Origin: Mycobacterium sp. NS-7484
GTDB taxonomy: Bacteria > Actinomycetota > Actinomycetes > Mycobacteriales > Mycobacteriaceae
NCBI RefSeq assembly: GCF_001953975.1
Contig: NZ_MBEJ01000028.1
Coordinates: 178,502-242,501, forward strand
Direction: 5' to 3'
DNA: 64,000 bases
This document shows, one piece after another, positions 26,702 through 35,145 of the stretch. Both the position numbers and the translations under genes were made by a program. Positions within the stretch are counted from its first letter, which is position 1, and each line of letters starts with the position of its first letter. The notes under the pieces are model-generated. The model did no database searches and was not told the origin of the DNA. It saw nothing but the letters and a program-made list of their open reading frames with translations.

Positions 26702-28857
26702 CCCACGGGAACCACAACGAGACTTCCGAGCTGACCGCCCTCGAAGATTCCGATCAGTACCGCGCGCTCTTCGTCGACGACGAGGACACCCTGGAGCGGC
26801 TGCGTCGGGATTCGCGGATCACCGTGGTCGACAGCTGTCACGGACAGCGAGCTGCGCTGCGCGGGCTCGTGCCGGCGGTGGAGGCCGAGGTCTCAGACGA
26901 GCCGACCCGATGGGTTTACTACCCGTGGCGCCGCTGCGTGGTCCACATTCTGGGGCCTGCGGCGTTCAAACGGTTACGCCTGGACCGCAATCGGAATCTC
27001 ATCAGCGCCGAAGAGCAGCACCGCCTGTCGAACCTGCGAATCGGTGTCGTCGGGCTCAGCGTCGGACACGCCATCGCCTACAACCTCGCCACGGAAGGTC
27101 TGTGCGGCGAGATTCGCCTGACCGACTTCGACGAACTCGAGCTGGCGAACCTCAACCGGGTGCCCGGCACCGTCTTCGATCTCGGCGTGAACAAGGCCGT
27201 GGTCGCGGCACGCAGGATCGCCGAGATCGATCCGTACATCGAGGTGCGGATCGACCGCAACGGCGCGGTACCGGAGTCGATCGGTGACTTCCTGCACGGC
27301 CTGGACATCGTCGTCGAGGAGTGTGACTCCCTTGATGCGAAAGTGCTTGTCCGAGAACAGGCGCGAGCTCGACGACTGCCCGTGGTGATGACGACGGGCG
27401 ACCGCGGGTTGCTCGACGTCGAACGGTTCGACCTGGAACCCGCACGTCCGATCCTGCACGGTCTGCTCGGTGACATCGCCGCCGCTGATCTGGCCGGGCT
27501 CGACAGCAAGGACAAGGTGCCACACGTCCTGCGGATTCTCGACGCGTCGGAGCTGTCTCCCCGGATGGCGGCATCGCTGGTCGAGGTCGGCAAGACACTG
27601 ACCACCTGGCCCCAGCTCGCCGCGGAGGTCGTCCTCGGCGCCACCGTCGTGGCCAATGCCGTGCGCCGCATCGGACTGGGTGAGCCGATGCCGTCCGGCC
27701 GGGTCCGCGTCGATGTTGCCGATGCGCTGGATCAGATCGGCGATCCCCTGGTCACGCTGTCGGCTTCGACACCGGAACCTGCGCCCGCGCCCCACGAGCC
27801 CGAACCGGTCACCGTCGCAGACGTTCTCGCTCACGCAGCCGGGCGGGCCCCCTCGGGCGGCAATGTCCAACCGTGGCACATCGAGGCCAGGGACAACCGG
27901 ATCAGCCTCCGACTCGACACCAACTGCACGACGACAATGGACGTCGGTTATCGCGGCAGTGCCGTGGCGCTGGGCGCGGCGGCCTTCAATGCTCGGGTGG
28001 CCGCGGCAGCCCACGGCCTGACCGGGCAGGTGCAGTGGTCACGCGGCGACGAGGGGACCCCGTTGTACGGGATCGCGGAATTCGCCCCGGGGGCCGCCCC
28101 GGAACTGGCCGAGTTGTACCAACCGATGCTGGCCCGCGAAACCAACCGGTTGCGCGGCACGGCGGCGGCGATTCCCGCCGATGTCCTCGAGGATCTGCGT
28201 ACCGCCGCACGCGGTGAGGGCGCCGAGCTGACGATCCTGACCGACCGCGCCGAGATGGAAACGGCCGCACGGCTACTCGCCGAAACCGACCGGCTCCGCT
28301 ATCTGACCCCGACCCTGCACCGGGAAATGATCTCGGAACTGCGCTGGCCCGGCGACCCGGAACCCGATACGGGCATCGAGGTCATCACGCTGGGGTTGGA
28401 CCCGACCGACGTGGTGGTGCTGGACATCCTGCGCCGGTCCGACGTGATGGCGAAGTTGTCGGACTGGAATGCCGGCGCGGCCCTCGGCGACGACACCTAT
28501 GAGCGGGTCACCTCCAGCTCTGCTTTGGCGGTGGTCTCCGTTCGCGGCCGCCGGCTGACCGACTATGCCCTGGCCGGGTCGGCGGTGGAGGCGGTGTGGG
28601 TCCAGGCCCAGAAACACGCGCTCGGAGTCCAGCCGGTGTCGCCGGTGTTTCTCTACGCCCACGACGACGGGGACCGTCAGGAACTCTCGGAACACCATGC
28701 CGACGCGCTGCGCGAACTCCAGTACGCTTTTCGCAGGTTGACGTGCACCGAACGCGACGAGTCGCAGGCGTTGGTACTGAGATTGTCCTACGCGCCGCGG
28801 CCCACCGTCCGCAGCCGACGTCGGGTCCGGACGGGTTCGACGCCGCTGCACGGCTGA
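26698..28857 (+). CDS. moeY: ThiF/E1-like adenylyltransferase fused to nitroreductase (MoeY type)
   Basis: The 719-residue protein has a ThiF/MoeB/E1-type Rossmann domain at about residues 90-330: RIGVVGLSVGHAIAYNLATEG (atypical Gly motif), DFDELELANLNR (ATP/Mg site) and VVEECDSLDAKVLVRE. A nitroreductase-type flavin domain follows from about residue 370 (AAGRAPSGGNVQPWHIEA). M. tuberculosis Rv1355c (MoeY) has, from memory, the same architecture and size. The zinc-binding CxxC pairs of MoeB are not seen, so the molybdopterin name is doubtful. E1-type activation of a carboxylate plus a flavin redox step suggests small-molecule or peptide tailoring instead. Confidence 0.8.
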   Translation: MTHGNHNETSELTALEDSDQYRALFVDDEDTLERLRRDSRITVVDSCHGQRAALRGLVPAVEAEVSDEPTRWVYYPWRRCVVHILGPAAFKRLRLDRNRNLISAEEQHRLSNLRIGVVGLSVGHAIAYNLATEGLCGEIRLTDFDELELANLNRVPGTVFDLGVNKAVVAARRIAEIDPYIEVRIDRNGAVPESIGDFLHGLDIVVEECDSLDAKVLVREQARARRLPVVMTTGDRGLLDVERFDLEPARPILHGLLGDIAAADLAGLDSKDKVPHVLRILDASELSPRMAASLVEVGKTLTTWPQLAAEVVLGATVVANAVRRIGLGEPMPSGRVRVDVADALDQIGDPLVTLSASTPEPAPAPHEPEPVTVADVLAHAAGRAPSGGNVQPWHIEARDNRISLRLDTNCTTTMDVGYRGSAVALGAAAFNARVAAAAHGLTGQVQWSRGDEGTPLYGIAEFAPGAAPELAELYQPMLARETNRLRGTAAAIPADVLEDLRTAARGEGAELTILTDRAEMETAARLLAETDRLRYLTPTLHREMISELRWPGDPEPDTGIEVITLGLDPTDVVVLDILRRSDVMAKLSDWNAGAALGDDTYERVTSSSALAVVSVRGRRLTDYALAGSAVEAVWVQAQKHALGVQPVSPVFLYAHDDGDRQELSEHHADALRELQYAFRRLTCTERDESQALVLRLSYAPRPTVRSRRRVRTGSTPLHG

Positions 28858-28874
28858 GCCGGATGTTGTGCTAG

Positions 28875-30737
28875 ATGCGGAGGAATTTGTTGCCAGGCAA
28901 CCTCGAGCTGCTCGTCACGTCTGTCGCCACGCAGCTCATGGCGGTCGACGCGGCAACCTCGGTCGCGGTGAGCGAACAGGTGCTGGCCGAGCTCATCTCG
29001 TTCTTCGACGTGGACGTCAGTTTTCTGCGCCACAACGATCACGAGGCGCACGCCACCCGACTTGTCGCGGAGTGGCCACCGCGGCAAGTGGACACCCCGA
29101 CCGATCCGATCGCGGTCGTCCACTTCGCCGACGCCGATCCGGTGTTTGCGATGGCCGAGCACCTCAAAGAGCCGGCGGTGTTCCGCCCGGAACCGGCCAC
29201 CGACGACTACCAGCGCACGATCGAGGCCGGACGCCATGTCGCGTCCACCTCGATGGCCTGCGTGCCGTTGCTGTCCGGCGACATCACCACGGGTGTACTG
29301 GGTTTCGTCAAGTTCGGTGACCGCGAGTGGCTGCCGGCAGAACTCAACGCCCTCAAGGCCATCGCCTCGTTGTTCGCCCAGGTGCAGGCTCGCATCGAGG
29401 CCGAAGACCGGTTGCGTTACCTGGCTGATCATGATCATCTGACCGGGTTGCACAACCGGCGGGCACTGATGGCTCATCTGGAGGCCCGACTGGCGCCCGG
29501 GCAGCCGGGGCCGGTGTCGGTGATGTTCTTCGACCTCGATCGGTTGAAGGCGATCAACGACTATCTGGGCCACACCGCCGGCGACGCGTTCATCAGCATC
29601 CTGGCAGAGCGGTTGCAGCGCGGTGACGACCAGCCCAAGCTGATCGCGCGACTCGGGGGTGACGAGTTCGTCGTCGTCCCGGCGGCGCCGATGACGGCCG
29701 AGGCGGCCACGGCAATGGCCTATCGGCTCCAGTCGGTGCTGCGCGAGCGGGTGACGATCGATGGCGAGATGCTCACCCGAACGGTCAGTATCGGTCTGGC
29801 CGAAGGGATTCCGGGCCGGGACTCCACCTCCGATCTGATCAACCGTGCCGATCACGCGGTCTTGACCGCCAAGAACTCCGGCGGCAACCGGGTCGCAGTG
29901 TTCTCCGATGCGATGGCGATGGACATCGACTTCCGCAATGACATCGAGCTGCATCTGCAGAGCGTGATCGAAAGCGGCGCTTTGGTATTGCATTACCTGC
30001 CGGAGATCGACATGCGAACCGGCGAGGTGCTCGCCGCCGAGGCCCTGGTTCGCTGGCAACACCCGACCCGCGGTCTGCTGTCCCCCGAATCGTTCATCGC
30101 AGTGGCCGAATCCATAAACCTGGCAGGAGAATTGGGCCGCTGGGTGCTGCGGACGGCATGTGCCGAGTTTGCCCGCTGGCGGTCCAACGGCGTCGGCCGC
30201 AATGTGGTGTTGCGGATCAACGTCTCGCCGGTCCAGCTGGTGACCGACGGATTTGTGGAGTCGGTGGCCGGCATCATGAAGGAGTTCCGTCTACCACGCG
30301 GTTCCGTGTGTCTGGAGATCACCGAGAGCATCGTGGTGCAGGACATCGAGACCACCCGCTCGACGCTGACCGGTCTGCACAAGGTCGGCGTGCAGGTGGC
30401 CATCGACGACTTCGGCACCGGCTACAGCGCGCTGTCACTGTTGAAGTCGCTGCCCGTCGACACGCTCAAGATCGACCGCAGCTTCGTCGCCGGGCTCGGG
30501 TCCGATCCCGGCGATCTGCCGATCGTCCGTGCGGTGATCGCGTTGGCCGGGGCCTTCGGCCTGCAACTGGTGGCCGAGGGAGTAGAGACCGAACGGGCTG
30601 CGCTCACACTGTTACGGCACGGCTGTTATCGAGCCCAGGGGTTCCTGCTGTCCAAGCCGATCCTCGGTCACGAGATGGCCGAGCTACTCGCCAAAGGGCG
30701 GGTGCCCGTGCACTTCTCGTCGGCGCCGCGCATGTGA
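28875..30737 (+). CDS. dcpA: GAF-GGDEF-EAL cyclic-di-GMP synthase/phosphodiesterase
   Basis: A 620-residue protein matching the mycobacterial bifunctional enzyme DcpA/Rv1354c in domain order and length. A GAF domain occupies residues 20-170. The GGDEF domain has an intact LIARLGGDEFVVVP and FFDLDRLKAINDYLGH. The EAL domain has AEALVRWQHP, VLRINVSPVQL, and DDFGTGYSALSLL. Both active sites look complete. The RxxD inhibitory site expected five residues before GGDEF is absent (DQPK there). It begins 17 bases after the ThiF-nitroreductase gene, so c-di-GMP turnover may be co-expressed with that enzyme pair. Confidence 0.92.
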   Translation: MRRNLLPGNLELLVTSVATQLMAVDAATSVAVSEQVLAELISFFDVDVSFLRHNDHEAHATRLVAEWPPRQVDTPTDPIAVVHFADADPVFAMAEHLKEPAVFRPEPATDDYQRTIEAGRHVASTSMACVPLLSGDITTGVLGFVKFGDREWLPAELNALKAIASLFAQVQARIEAEDRLRYLADHDHLTGLHNRRALMAHLEARLAPGQPGPVSVMFFDLDRLKAINDYLGHTAGDAFISILAERLQRGDDQPKLIARLGGDEFVVVPAAPMTAEAATAMAYRLQSVLRERVTIDGEMLTRTVSIGLAEGIPGRDSTSDLINRADHAVLTAKNSGGNRVAVFSDAMAMDIDFRNDIELHLQSVIESGALVLHYLPEIDMRTGEVLAAEALVRWQHPTRGLLSPESFIAVAESINLAGELGRWVLRTACAEFARWRSNGVGRNVVLRINVSPVQLVTDGFVESVAGIMKEFRLPRGSVCLEITESIVVQDIETTRSTLTGLHKVGVQVAIDDFGTGYSALSLLKSLPVDTLKIDRSFVAGLGSDPGDLPIVRAVIALAGAFGLQLVAEGVETERAALTLLRHGCYRAQGFLLSKPILGHEMAELLAKGRVPVHFSSAPRM

Positions 30738-31583
30738 ACGCCCGGCGTCACGGCCGGAGTCCCGAACCCCGCCTGAGCCGCAGTAGGTCGATTGTCCGCC
30801 ATCTCGTTCGAACTGCAGCAGTTCCACCCGGCCGAACCGGCTCGCGTTGTGGCCGACCAGGGCCACCTGAAGGGGTTGATCCGCTTCGACGGGTTGTGTG
30901 GCCGAATCCGAGCTGCTGCCAGGGGGTTCGGTGGATACGGCGATGCCGTGCCGGGCCCGCAGGGCCAGTGGACCGTCGGGCGTATCGAGCACCGCGCCGA
31001 CAATCTCGCCCTCCTCGAAGACGATGCGCTGCAAGGTGCTGTCCGGTGAAATCTCGACCTGCCGGTCGTGTACCTGAGCCGACAGCCAGTCGCCGAGCGC
31101 CGACGCCGGATCCCTACCGCCGTCGACCTCGAGCGCGCCGAGGACCTTGACCTGGATTTCGTCACCGGCACGGGTCTTCATCGACGTCGTACCCCGGTCG
31201 GTCAACCGGGTGTAGAGCACGCCGTACGGCGAGGTCAGGCAGTGCTTCGCCCAATCCTGCAGCCGCGCTCCGTAGAAGGGTGCGATCCGGCCGCGTCCGG
31301 ATACCGGCGTCCACTCGCTCACCGGGCGGACCGTCAGGGCCGTGTCGTAGCCGGCGTCCGGGATCAGTCTCAGATCGGCTGACAGCTCATCGAAATACTC
31401 GCGGGTCTCGGGGTCCTCGACCCCGACGCCCAACCAGGGCCGATCCCCTGCGATTCGGGGGTGACTCAGGATCGGCGACCGGGCGAGGTACACGTCGGCG
31501 TCGGAATCCGCCGCCGCGATCGCCACGGCCAATGCCCCGAAGCCCGATCCACAGCAAACAACATCGACTTCGTCATCCCACAT
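30684..31583 (-). CDS. FAD/NAD-binding Rossmann protein of unknown function
   Basis: A 299-residue protein beginning MWDDEVDVVCCGSGFGALA, an FAD-binding beta-alpha-beta motif like that of succinate dehydrogenase/3-ketosteroid dehydrogenase flavoproteins, but only about half their length. A middle block (ETREYFDELSADLRL, FYGARLQDWAKHCL) is recognisable, and LVGHNASRFGRVELL near the end looks like a redox-enzyme C-terminus. The last 54 bases overlap dcpA on the other strand and encode an Arg-rich tail, so a late frameshift is possible. The ATG at 31583 is chosen because upstream frame belongs to the small gene that overlaps it. Confidence 0.7.
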   Translation of the reverse strand: MWDDEVDVVCCGSGFGALAVAIAAADSDADVYLARSPILSHPRIAGDRPWLGVGVEDPETREYFDELSADLRLIPDAGYDTALTVRPVSEWTPVSGRGRIAPFYGARLQDWAKHCLTSPYGVLYTRLTDRGTTSMKTRAGDEIQVKVLGALEVDGGRDPASALGDWLSAQVHDRQVEISPDSTLQRIVFEEGEIVGAVLDTPDGPLALRARHGIAVSTEPPGSSSDSATQPVEADQPLQVALVGHNASRFGRVELLQFERDGGQSTYCGSGGVRDSGRDAGRSHARRRREVHGHPPFGE

Positions 31584-31845
31584 GGATCGACGACACTCCG
31601 ATGTTGCTGAACGACAGATCTCCAGACCCGCCAACGTCGCGTGAGTGCACAAAAGTTGGGGTTGCCACGGCCCGCACCGGGATTCGAGGGGGATTGCCGG
31701 TGCAGGCCATGGCAACGTTTCCGGGATAGCTCATGGCTACGCCTGACCGAGGCACGGCCGGGCCGGCGACGGCACCCGCGGCGATGGCGAGTGCCACTGC
31801 CGGGCGGGCATTCCGCGACCAACCAAGAGTTATCACGCTAAGCAC
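31573..31845 (-). CDS. Small putative exported protein
   Basis: This open frame of 90 codons is preceded by AAAGG at 31854-31858, eight bases from the GTG. The N-terminus (SRNARPAVALAIAAGAVAG, then PAVPRSGVA) is Arg-led and Ala/Val/Gly-rich like a signal peptide, followed by YPGNVAMACTGNP. The stop overlaps the start of the FAD protein gene (GTGGGATGA containing ATGTGGGATGA), which is a coupling arrangement and the best support for translation. No family is recognised. Codon use is less GC-biased than in neighbours, so it could also be non-coding. Confidence 0.45.
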   Translation of the reverse strand: MLSVITLGWSRNARPAVALAIAAGAVAGPAVPRSGVAMSYPGNVAMACTGNPPRIPVRAVATPTFVHSRDVGGSGDLSFSNIGVSSIHVG

Positions 31846-31863
31846 GATACATACCTTTAGAAT

Positions 31864-31882
31864 GTTACGCACGTAGCGTGAC
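31864..31882. promoter_or_regulatory. Inverted repeat operator candidate for the divergent TetR
   Basis: GTTACGC-ACGTA-GCGTGAC is a 7-base inverted repeat with one mismatch around a 5-base spacer. It lies between the small exported protein/FAD gene unit (leftward) and the TetR gene at 31954 (rightward). Size and position suit a TetR dimer. Binding is inference. Confidence 0.5.
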
Positions 31883-31953
31883 GACTTTGAGTCTGTCGGA
31901 GGCCGTGGAGAAACCCGACACGGTCGACGGCCCGCATCAGGAAGGCCCGGGAG

Positions 31954-32664
31954 GTGACTGAGCAGCTCGACCGGCGAGCAGACCTGACCCGCCTTCAGAT
32001 CCTGCAGGCGGCAGCGCGACAGTTCGCCCACACGCCGTACAGCCTGGTCAGCCTCGACGACATCCTGGCCGACGCGGCCGTCACCAAAGGTGCGCTGTAT
32101 TTCCACTTCCGTTCCAAACGCGCTCTGGCGGTCTCGATCGTCGAGCATCGAACGGAACTGGCCCACAAAACGCTCGCCGAAGCCCTGGCGCGCAACCTGT
32201 CCGGGCTGGAGACCATCATCGACCTGTCGTGCCTGGTGGCCGCCGAGGACATCAGTGATCCGATGGCCCGGGCCTGCCTGAACCTCGTCGAGTCCATCGG
32301 CCGCACCGACGGTCTCGGACCGAGGGTGCTCGACCAATGGGTTCAGGGCTTCGCCGGAATTGCCAAACGGGCCATCAGTGAGGGCGATTTCACCGCCGAT
32401 ACGGACCCGGAGGCAGCCGCACGTCTGTTGGTGTCGCTCTATCTGGGCGTACGCCAGATCAGCGACCTGGATGATCCGCGACGGTTCCTCACCGACCTGG
32501 AACACAGCTGGCGGTTGGCGCTGCCGGGGTTCGTCGAGCCCGAGCGGCTCGGCTACATCAATCAGTTCATCCGACGGCGGACGGCGGTGGGCATCAAGAA
32601 GGTGACCCCGCTTCGCCCGGACCAGTCGGGCCGCGCGGCAGACACGACCGCCCAGTGCCCCTGA
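31954..32664 (+). CDS. TetR family transcriptional regulator
   Basis: The 236-residue regulator has a TetR helix-turn-helix at residues 10-55 (RLQILQAAARQFAHT, then SLDDILADAAVTKGALYFHF and RSKRALA). The ligand domain (ARACLNLVESIGRTDG, VSLYLGVRQISDLDD) recalls gamma-butyrolactone-receptor-like TetRs of actinomycetes, but this is only a pattern impression. The GTG start is abutted by GGGAGG, which is unusually close. It is divergent from the small exported protein/FAD operon, with the inverted repeat at 31864 between, and is followed by another TetR gene in the same direction. Confidence 0.88.
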   Translation: MTEQLDRRADLTRLQILQAAARQFAHTPYSLVSLDDILADAAVTKGALYFHFRSKRALAVSIVEHRTELAHKTLAEALARNLSGLETIIDLSCLVAAEDISDPMARACLNLVESIGRTDGLGPRVLDQWVQGFAGIAKRAISEGDFTADTDPEAAARLLVSLYLGVRQISDLDDPRRFLTDLEHSWRLALPGFVEPERLGYINQFIRRRTAVGIKKVTPLRPDQSGRAADTTAQCP

Positions 32665-32695
32665 CGGACGGATACCAGAAATTCGAAAAGCCACC

Positions 32696-33349
32696 GTGCC
32701 ACGTCAGGCCCGCTCGGAGCTGACCCGGCAGAAGATCATCACCGCCGCTGTCGAGCTGTTCAGGGAACAGGGGTATCCCGCAACGGGACTCGGCGACATC
32801 ATCGCGCGGGCCGAGATGACCAAAGGTGCGCTCTACTACCACTTCGACTCGAAGGAATCCCTGGCCGAGGCCATCATCGTCGACGGCGGCGCCGCGATGC
32901 TCGCCACGTTCCGCACGATCACCGAATCGTCGTCGCCGGCGTTGGAGAACACCATTCACGGACTGTTCGTGGTGGCCGACTTTGCCCGCTCCGACAAGCT
33001 CGCCCGCATCGGCATGGATCTGCTGCGGACGTTCAGCGGCATCAACGACGCCGCCACCCGGGTGTACGAGAGTTGGCTCGAGGAACTGACCGCCCAGCTG
33101 GTCCAGGCCGCCGACGAGGGTGATCTGCGCGAGGACCTGGACGTGACGGGCGCGGCCGGGGTGATCCTGGGCTCGATGCTCGGCGCCGAGACGTTGTCGC
33201 GTGCCACCGCGACGGGCACCGACCTACGCGAGCGGGTGGCGCACACGTGGGACATGCTGCTGCCTGCCATCGTCAGCGCGGAGTCCATGGGCTATTTCCG
33301 GGAGTTCCTGGCCCGTGAATCGCTGCGCCGGTCACAAGCCGCAGGCTGA
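32696..33349 (+). CDS. TetR family transcriptional regulator
   Basis: This 217-residue TetR has a clear DNA-binding head (TRQKIITAAVELFREQG, GLGDIIARAEMTKGALYYHF, SKESLAEAI) and a helical sensor domain. It starts 31 bases after the previous TetR gene with no obvious ribosome site, from a GTG. The head resembles that of the preceding TetR (TKGALY-HF), but the sensor domains differ, so they are not a recent duplication. It converges on the PAS protein gene with only a 4-base gap. Its target is unknown. Confidence 0.87.
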   Translation: MPRQARSELTRQKIITAAVELFREQGYPATGLGDIIARAEMTKGALYYHFDSKESLAEAIIVDGGAAMLATFRTITESSSPALENTIHGLFVVADFARSDKLARIGMDLLRTFSGINDAATRVYESWLEELTAQLVQAADEGDLREDLDVTGAAGVILGSMLGAETLSRATATGTDLRERVAHTWDMLLPAIVSAESMGYFREFLARESLRRSQAAG

Positions 33350-33353
33350 CTTC

Positions 33354-33755
33354 CTAGAGTTCCTCGGCCCACAGTCGATCGGTGAGGTCTTGGAACGTCG
33401 CCAACGCCACGGGATCGTCACCGCGCAGCAGGGCTGACTTGCTCATCCGCGCGCGGACGATCGACCCGTCGTGGTGCACGAGATCGACGAGCAGGCCGGC
33501 ATTGGCCCGCACCACCGAGACGGCCGACTCATCGGCGGGCAGCGCGTGAAACACGTCGGCGAACGGCATGCTCGTGACCGCCTCGGTGTCGCGCCCCACC
33601 ATCTCGGCGAAGGCCGTATTGGCGAACAGGATGGTGCCGTCCTCGGCGATGGCCAACACCGGCACCGGGAACCGCTCCAACACGACCAGGGCGGGCAGGT
33701 TCTCCAGCAATGCCATCGGAGATCGAGGCTCCGGACCGCTCTGGCGACGCTCCAC
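33354..33755 (-). CDS. Single PAS domain protein
   Basis: A protein of about 133 residues made almost only of one PAS domain: LERFPVPVLAIAEDGTILFANTAF, FAEMVGRDTEAV and LVDLVHHDGSIVRARMSKSA. No kinase, GGDEF or DNA-binding output domain is attached, so it would sense a ligand and act through protein contact. The frame is open to 33833. The GTG at 33755 and the ATG at 33716 (MALLENLPAL) are both possible starts. The promoter region is shared with the acyl-CoA dehydrogenase pair at 33913. Confidence 0.72.
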   Translation of the reverse strand: MERRQSGPEPRSPMALLENLPALVVLERFPVPVLAIAEDGTILFANTAFAEMVGRDTEAVTSMPFADVFHALPADESAVSVVRANAGLLVDLVHHDGSIVRARMSKSALLRGDDPVALATFQDLTDRLWAEEL

Positions 33756-33847
33756 GGCTCGATTATCGCCTGTGCTCACTCTCGGGTACCACTGCCGCGG
33801 CACTGCGGGGGCCGGTGTTGCCTTCTCGCCCACACACGGAATGCAGG

Positions 33848-33861
33848 GTGGCGTACGCCAC
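33848..33861. promoter_or_regulatory. Perfect 14-base palindrome upstream of the acyl-CoA dehydrogenase pair
   Basis: GTGGCGTACGCCAC is a perfect palindrome 51 bases before the dehydrogenase start and in the divergent region with the PAS gene. An AACTAGGTT near-palindrome follows at 33869-33877. These are good candidate operator sites, possibly for one of the two neighbouring TetR proteins. Confidence 0.45.
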
Positions 33862-33912
33862 TTGACTAACTAGGTTTACTCTGTGGAGCGACACCAGTAG
33901 ACAGGGGCAGGC

Positions 33913-35145
33913 ATGGACTTGAAGTGGTCGACCAGCGACCAGGAATTCCGTGACGAAGTGCGCGACTTTCTCGAAAAGAATTTGACGCCCGAGATCCGGC
34001 GGGCCGGTCAGCTGATGACCAGCGTGTATGCCGATCACGACGCGAGCATGGCCTGGCAGAAAATTCTCCACGAGCGCGGCTGGGCAGCCCCGGCCTGGCC
34101 CGTCGAGTACGGCGGCTGTGACTGGAGCCTGACCCAGCACTACATCTTCAGCCGCGAATCCACGCTGGCCGGCGCCCCGTCGCTGTCGCCCATGGGCATC
34201 CGCATGGTGGCCCACGCGATCATCAGATTCGGCACGCAGGCGCAGAAGGACTACTTCCTCCCGGGGATTTTGACCGGCGAGGTGTTCTTCTGCCAGGGCT
34301 ACTCCGAGCCAGAGGCCGGGTCGGACCTGGCCGCGCTGTCGATGGCGGCGGTGTCCGATGGGGACGACCTGGTGTGTACCGGAAGCAAGATCTGGACCAC
34401 CCATGCCCAGGAAGCCAACTGGATGTTCGCGTTGGTGCGCACCACCCGCGGCGCCAAAAAGCAGCAGGGCATCACGTTCGTGCTGATCGACATGACCTCC
34501 CCCGGCATCGAAATCCGCCCGCTGGTCATGACTTCCGGCGAAGAGGTCCAGAATCAGGTCTTCTTCGACGAGGTGCGGGTGCCGAAGTCCAACGTGATCG
34601 GCACGATCGACGACGGCTGGACGGTGGCCAAGTACCTGCTCGAGTTCGAGCGCGGTGGCGGCGCCAATGCCCCGGCCTTGCAGGTACTGGGCGACGAAAT
34701 TGCTGCTGTCGCCGCCGACATGCCCGGCCCCGCCGGTGGACGGCTCATCGACGATCCGGGGTTCAGCCGCCGACTGGCCGACGCCCGCATCCGTACCGAT
34801 GTGCTGGAGGTCCTGGAGTATCAGGTGTTGGCGGCACTCGCCGAGGGCGGTCATCCCGGAACCGCGTCCTCGATGCTCAAGGTGCTGAGCACCGAGTTGA
34901 GCCAGACGCTGACCGAACTGTCCATGGAGGCAGCCGGACCGCTCGCCCGCGCCTACCAGCCGCACGCCACGTGCCCGGGTGGCCCGGTGGCCGAATACGT
35001 GCCACCAGCCGACGGTTATCACAGCGGTGAACCGTGGCAGGCGGTCGCCCCCTTGCGTTACTTCAACGACCGGGCCGGCTCGATCTACGCCGGTAGCAAC
35101 GAAATTCAGCGAAACATCCTCGCCAAGGCAGAACTGGGGCTCTGA
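33913..35145 (+). CDS. Acyl-CoA dehydrogenase, large-subunit-like
   Basis: A 410-residue acyl-CoA dehydrogenase of the actinobacterial FadE26/FadE-steroid type: LHERGWAAPAWPVEYGG, FCQGYSEPEAGSDLAAL, KIWTTHAQEANWMF, and a C-terminal SIYAGSNEIQRNILAKA. A 25-residue stretch before the end (HATCPGGPVAEYVPPADG) is an insertion typical of these long members. The stop and the next start overlap as TGATG. From family knowledge, such adjacent unlike pairs form alpha2beta2 heterotetramers that act on bulky CoA esters, such as steroid side chains. Confidence 0.9.
   Translation: MDLKWSTSDQEFRDEVRDFLEKNLTPEIRRAGQLMTSVYADHDASMAWQKILHERGWAAPAWPVEYGGCDWSLTQHYIFSRESTLAGAPSLSPMGIRMVAHAIIRFGTQAQKDYFLPGILTGEVFFCQGYSEPEAGSDLAALSMAAVSDGDDLVCTGSKIWTTHAQEANWMFALVRTTRGAKKQQGITFVLIDMTSPGIEIRPLVMTSGEEVQNQVFFDEVRVPKSNVIGTIDDGWTVAKYLLEFERGGGANAPALQVLGDEIAAVAADMPGPAGGRLIDDPGFSRRLADARIRTDVLEVLEYQVLAALAEGGHPGTASSMLKVLSTELSQTLTELSMEAAGPLARAYQPHATCPGGPVAEYVPPADGYHSGEPWQAVAPLRYFNDRAGSIYAGSNEIQRNILAKAELGL

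Noticed and set aside
31968..31985. GCGAGCAGAC match resembling the arms of palindromic repeats A and B
   Set aside because: It lies inside the TetR coding sequence, covers only ten bases and has no complementary arm nearby.
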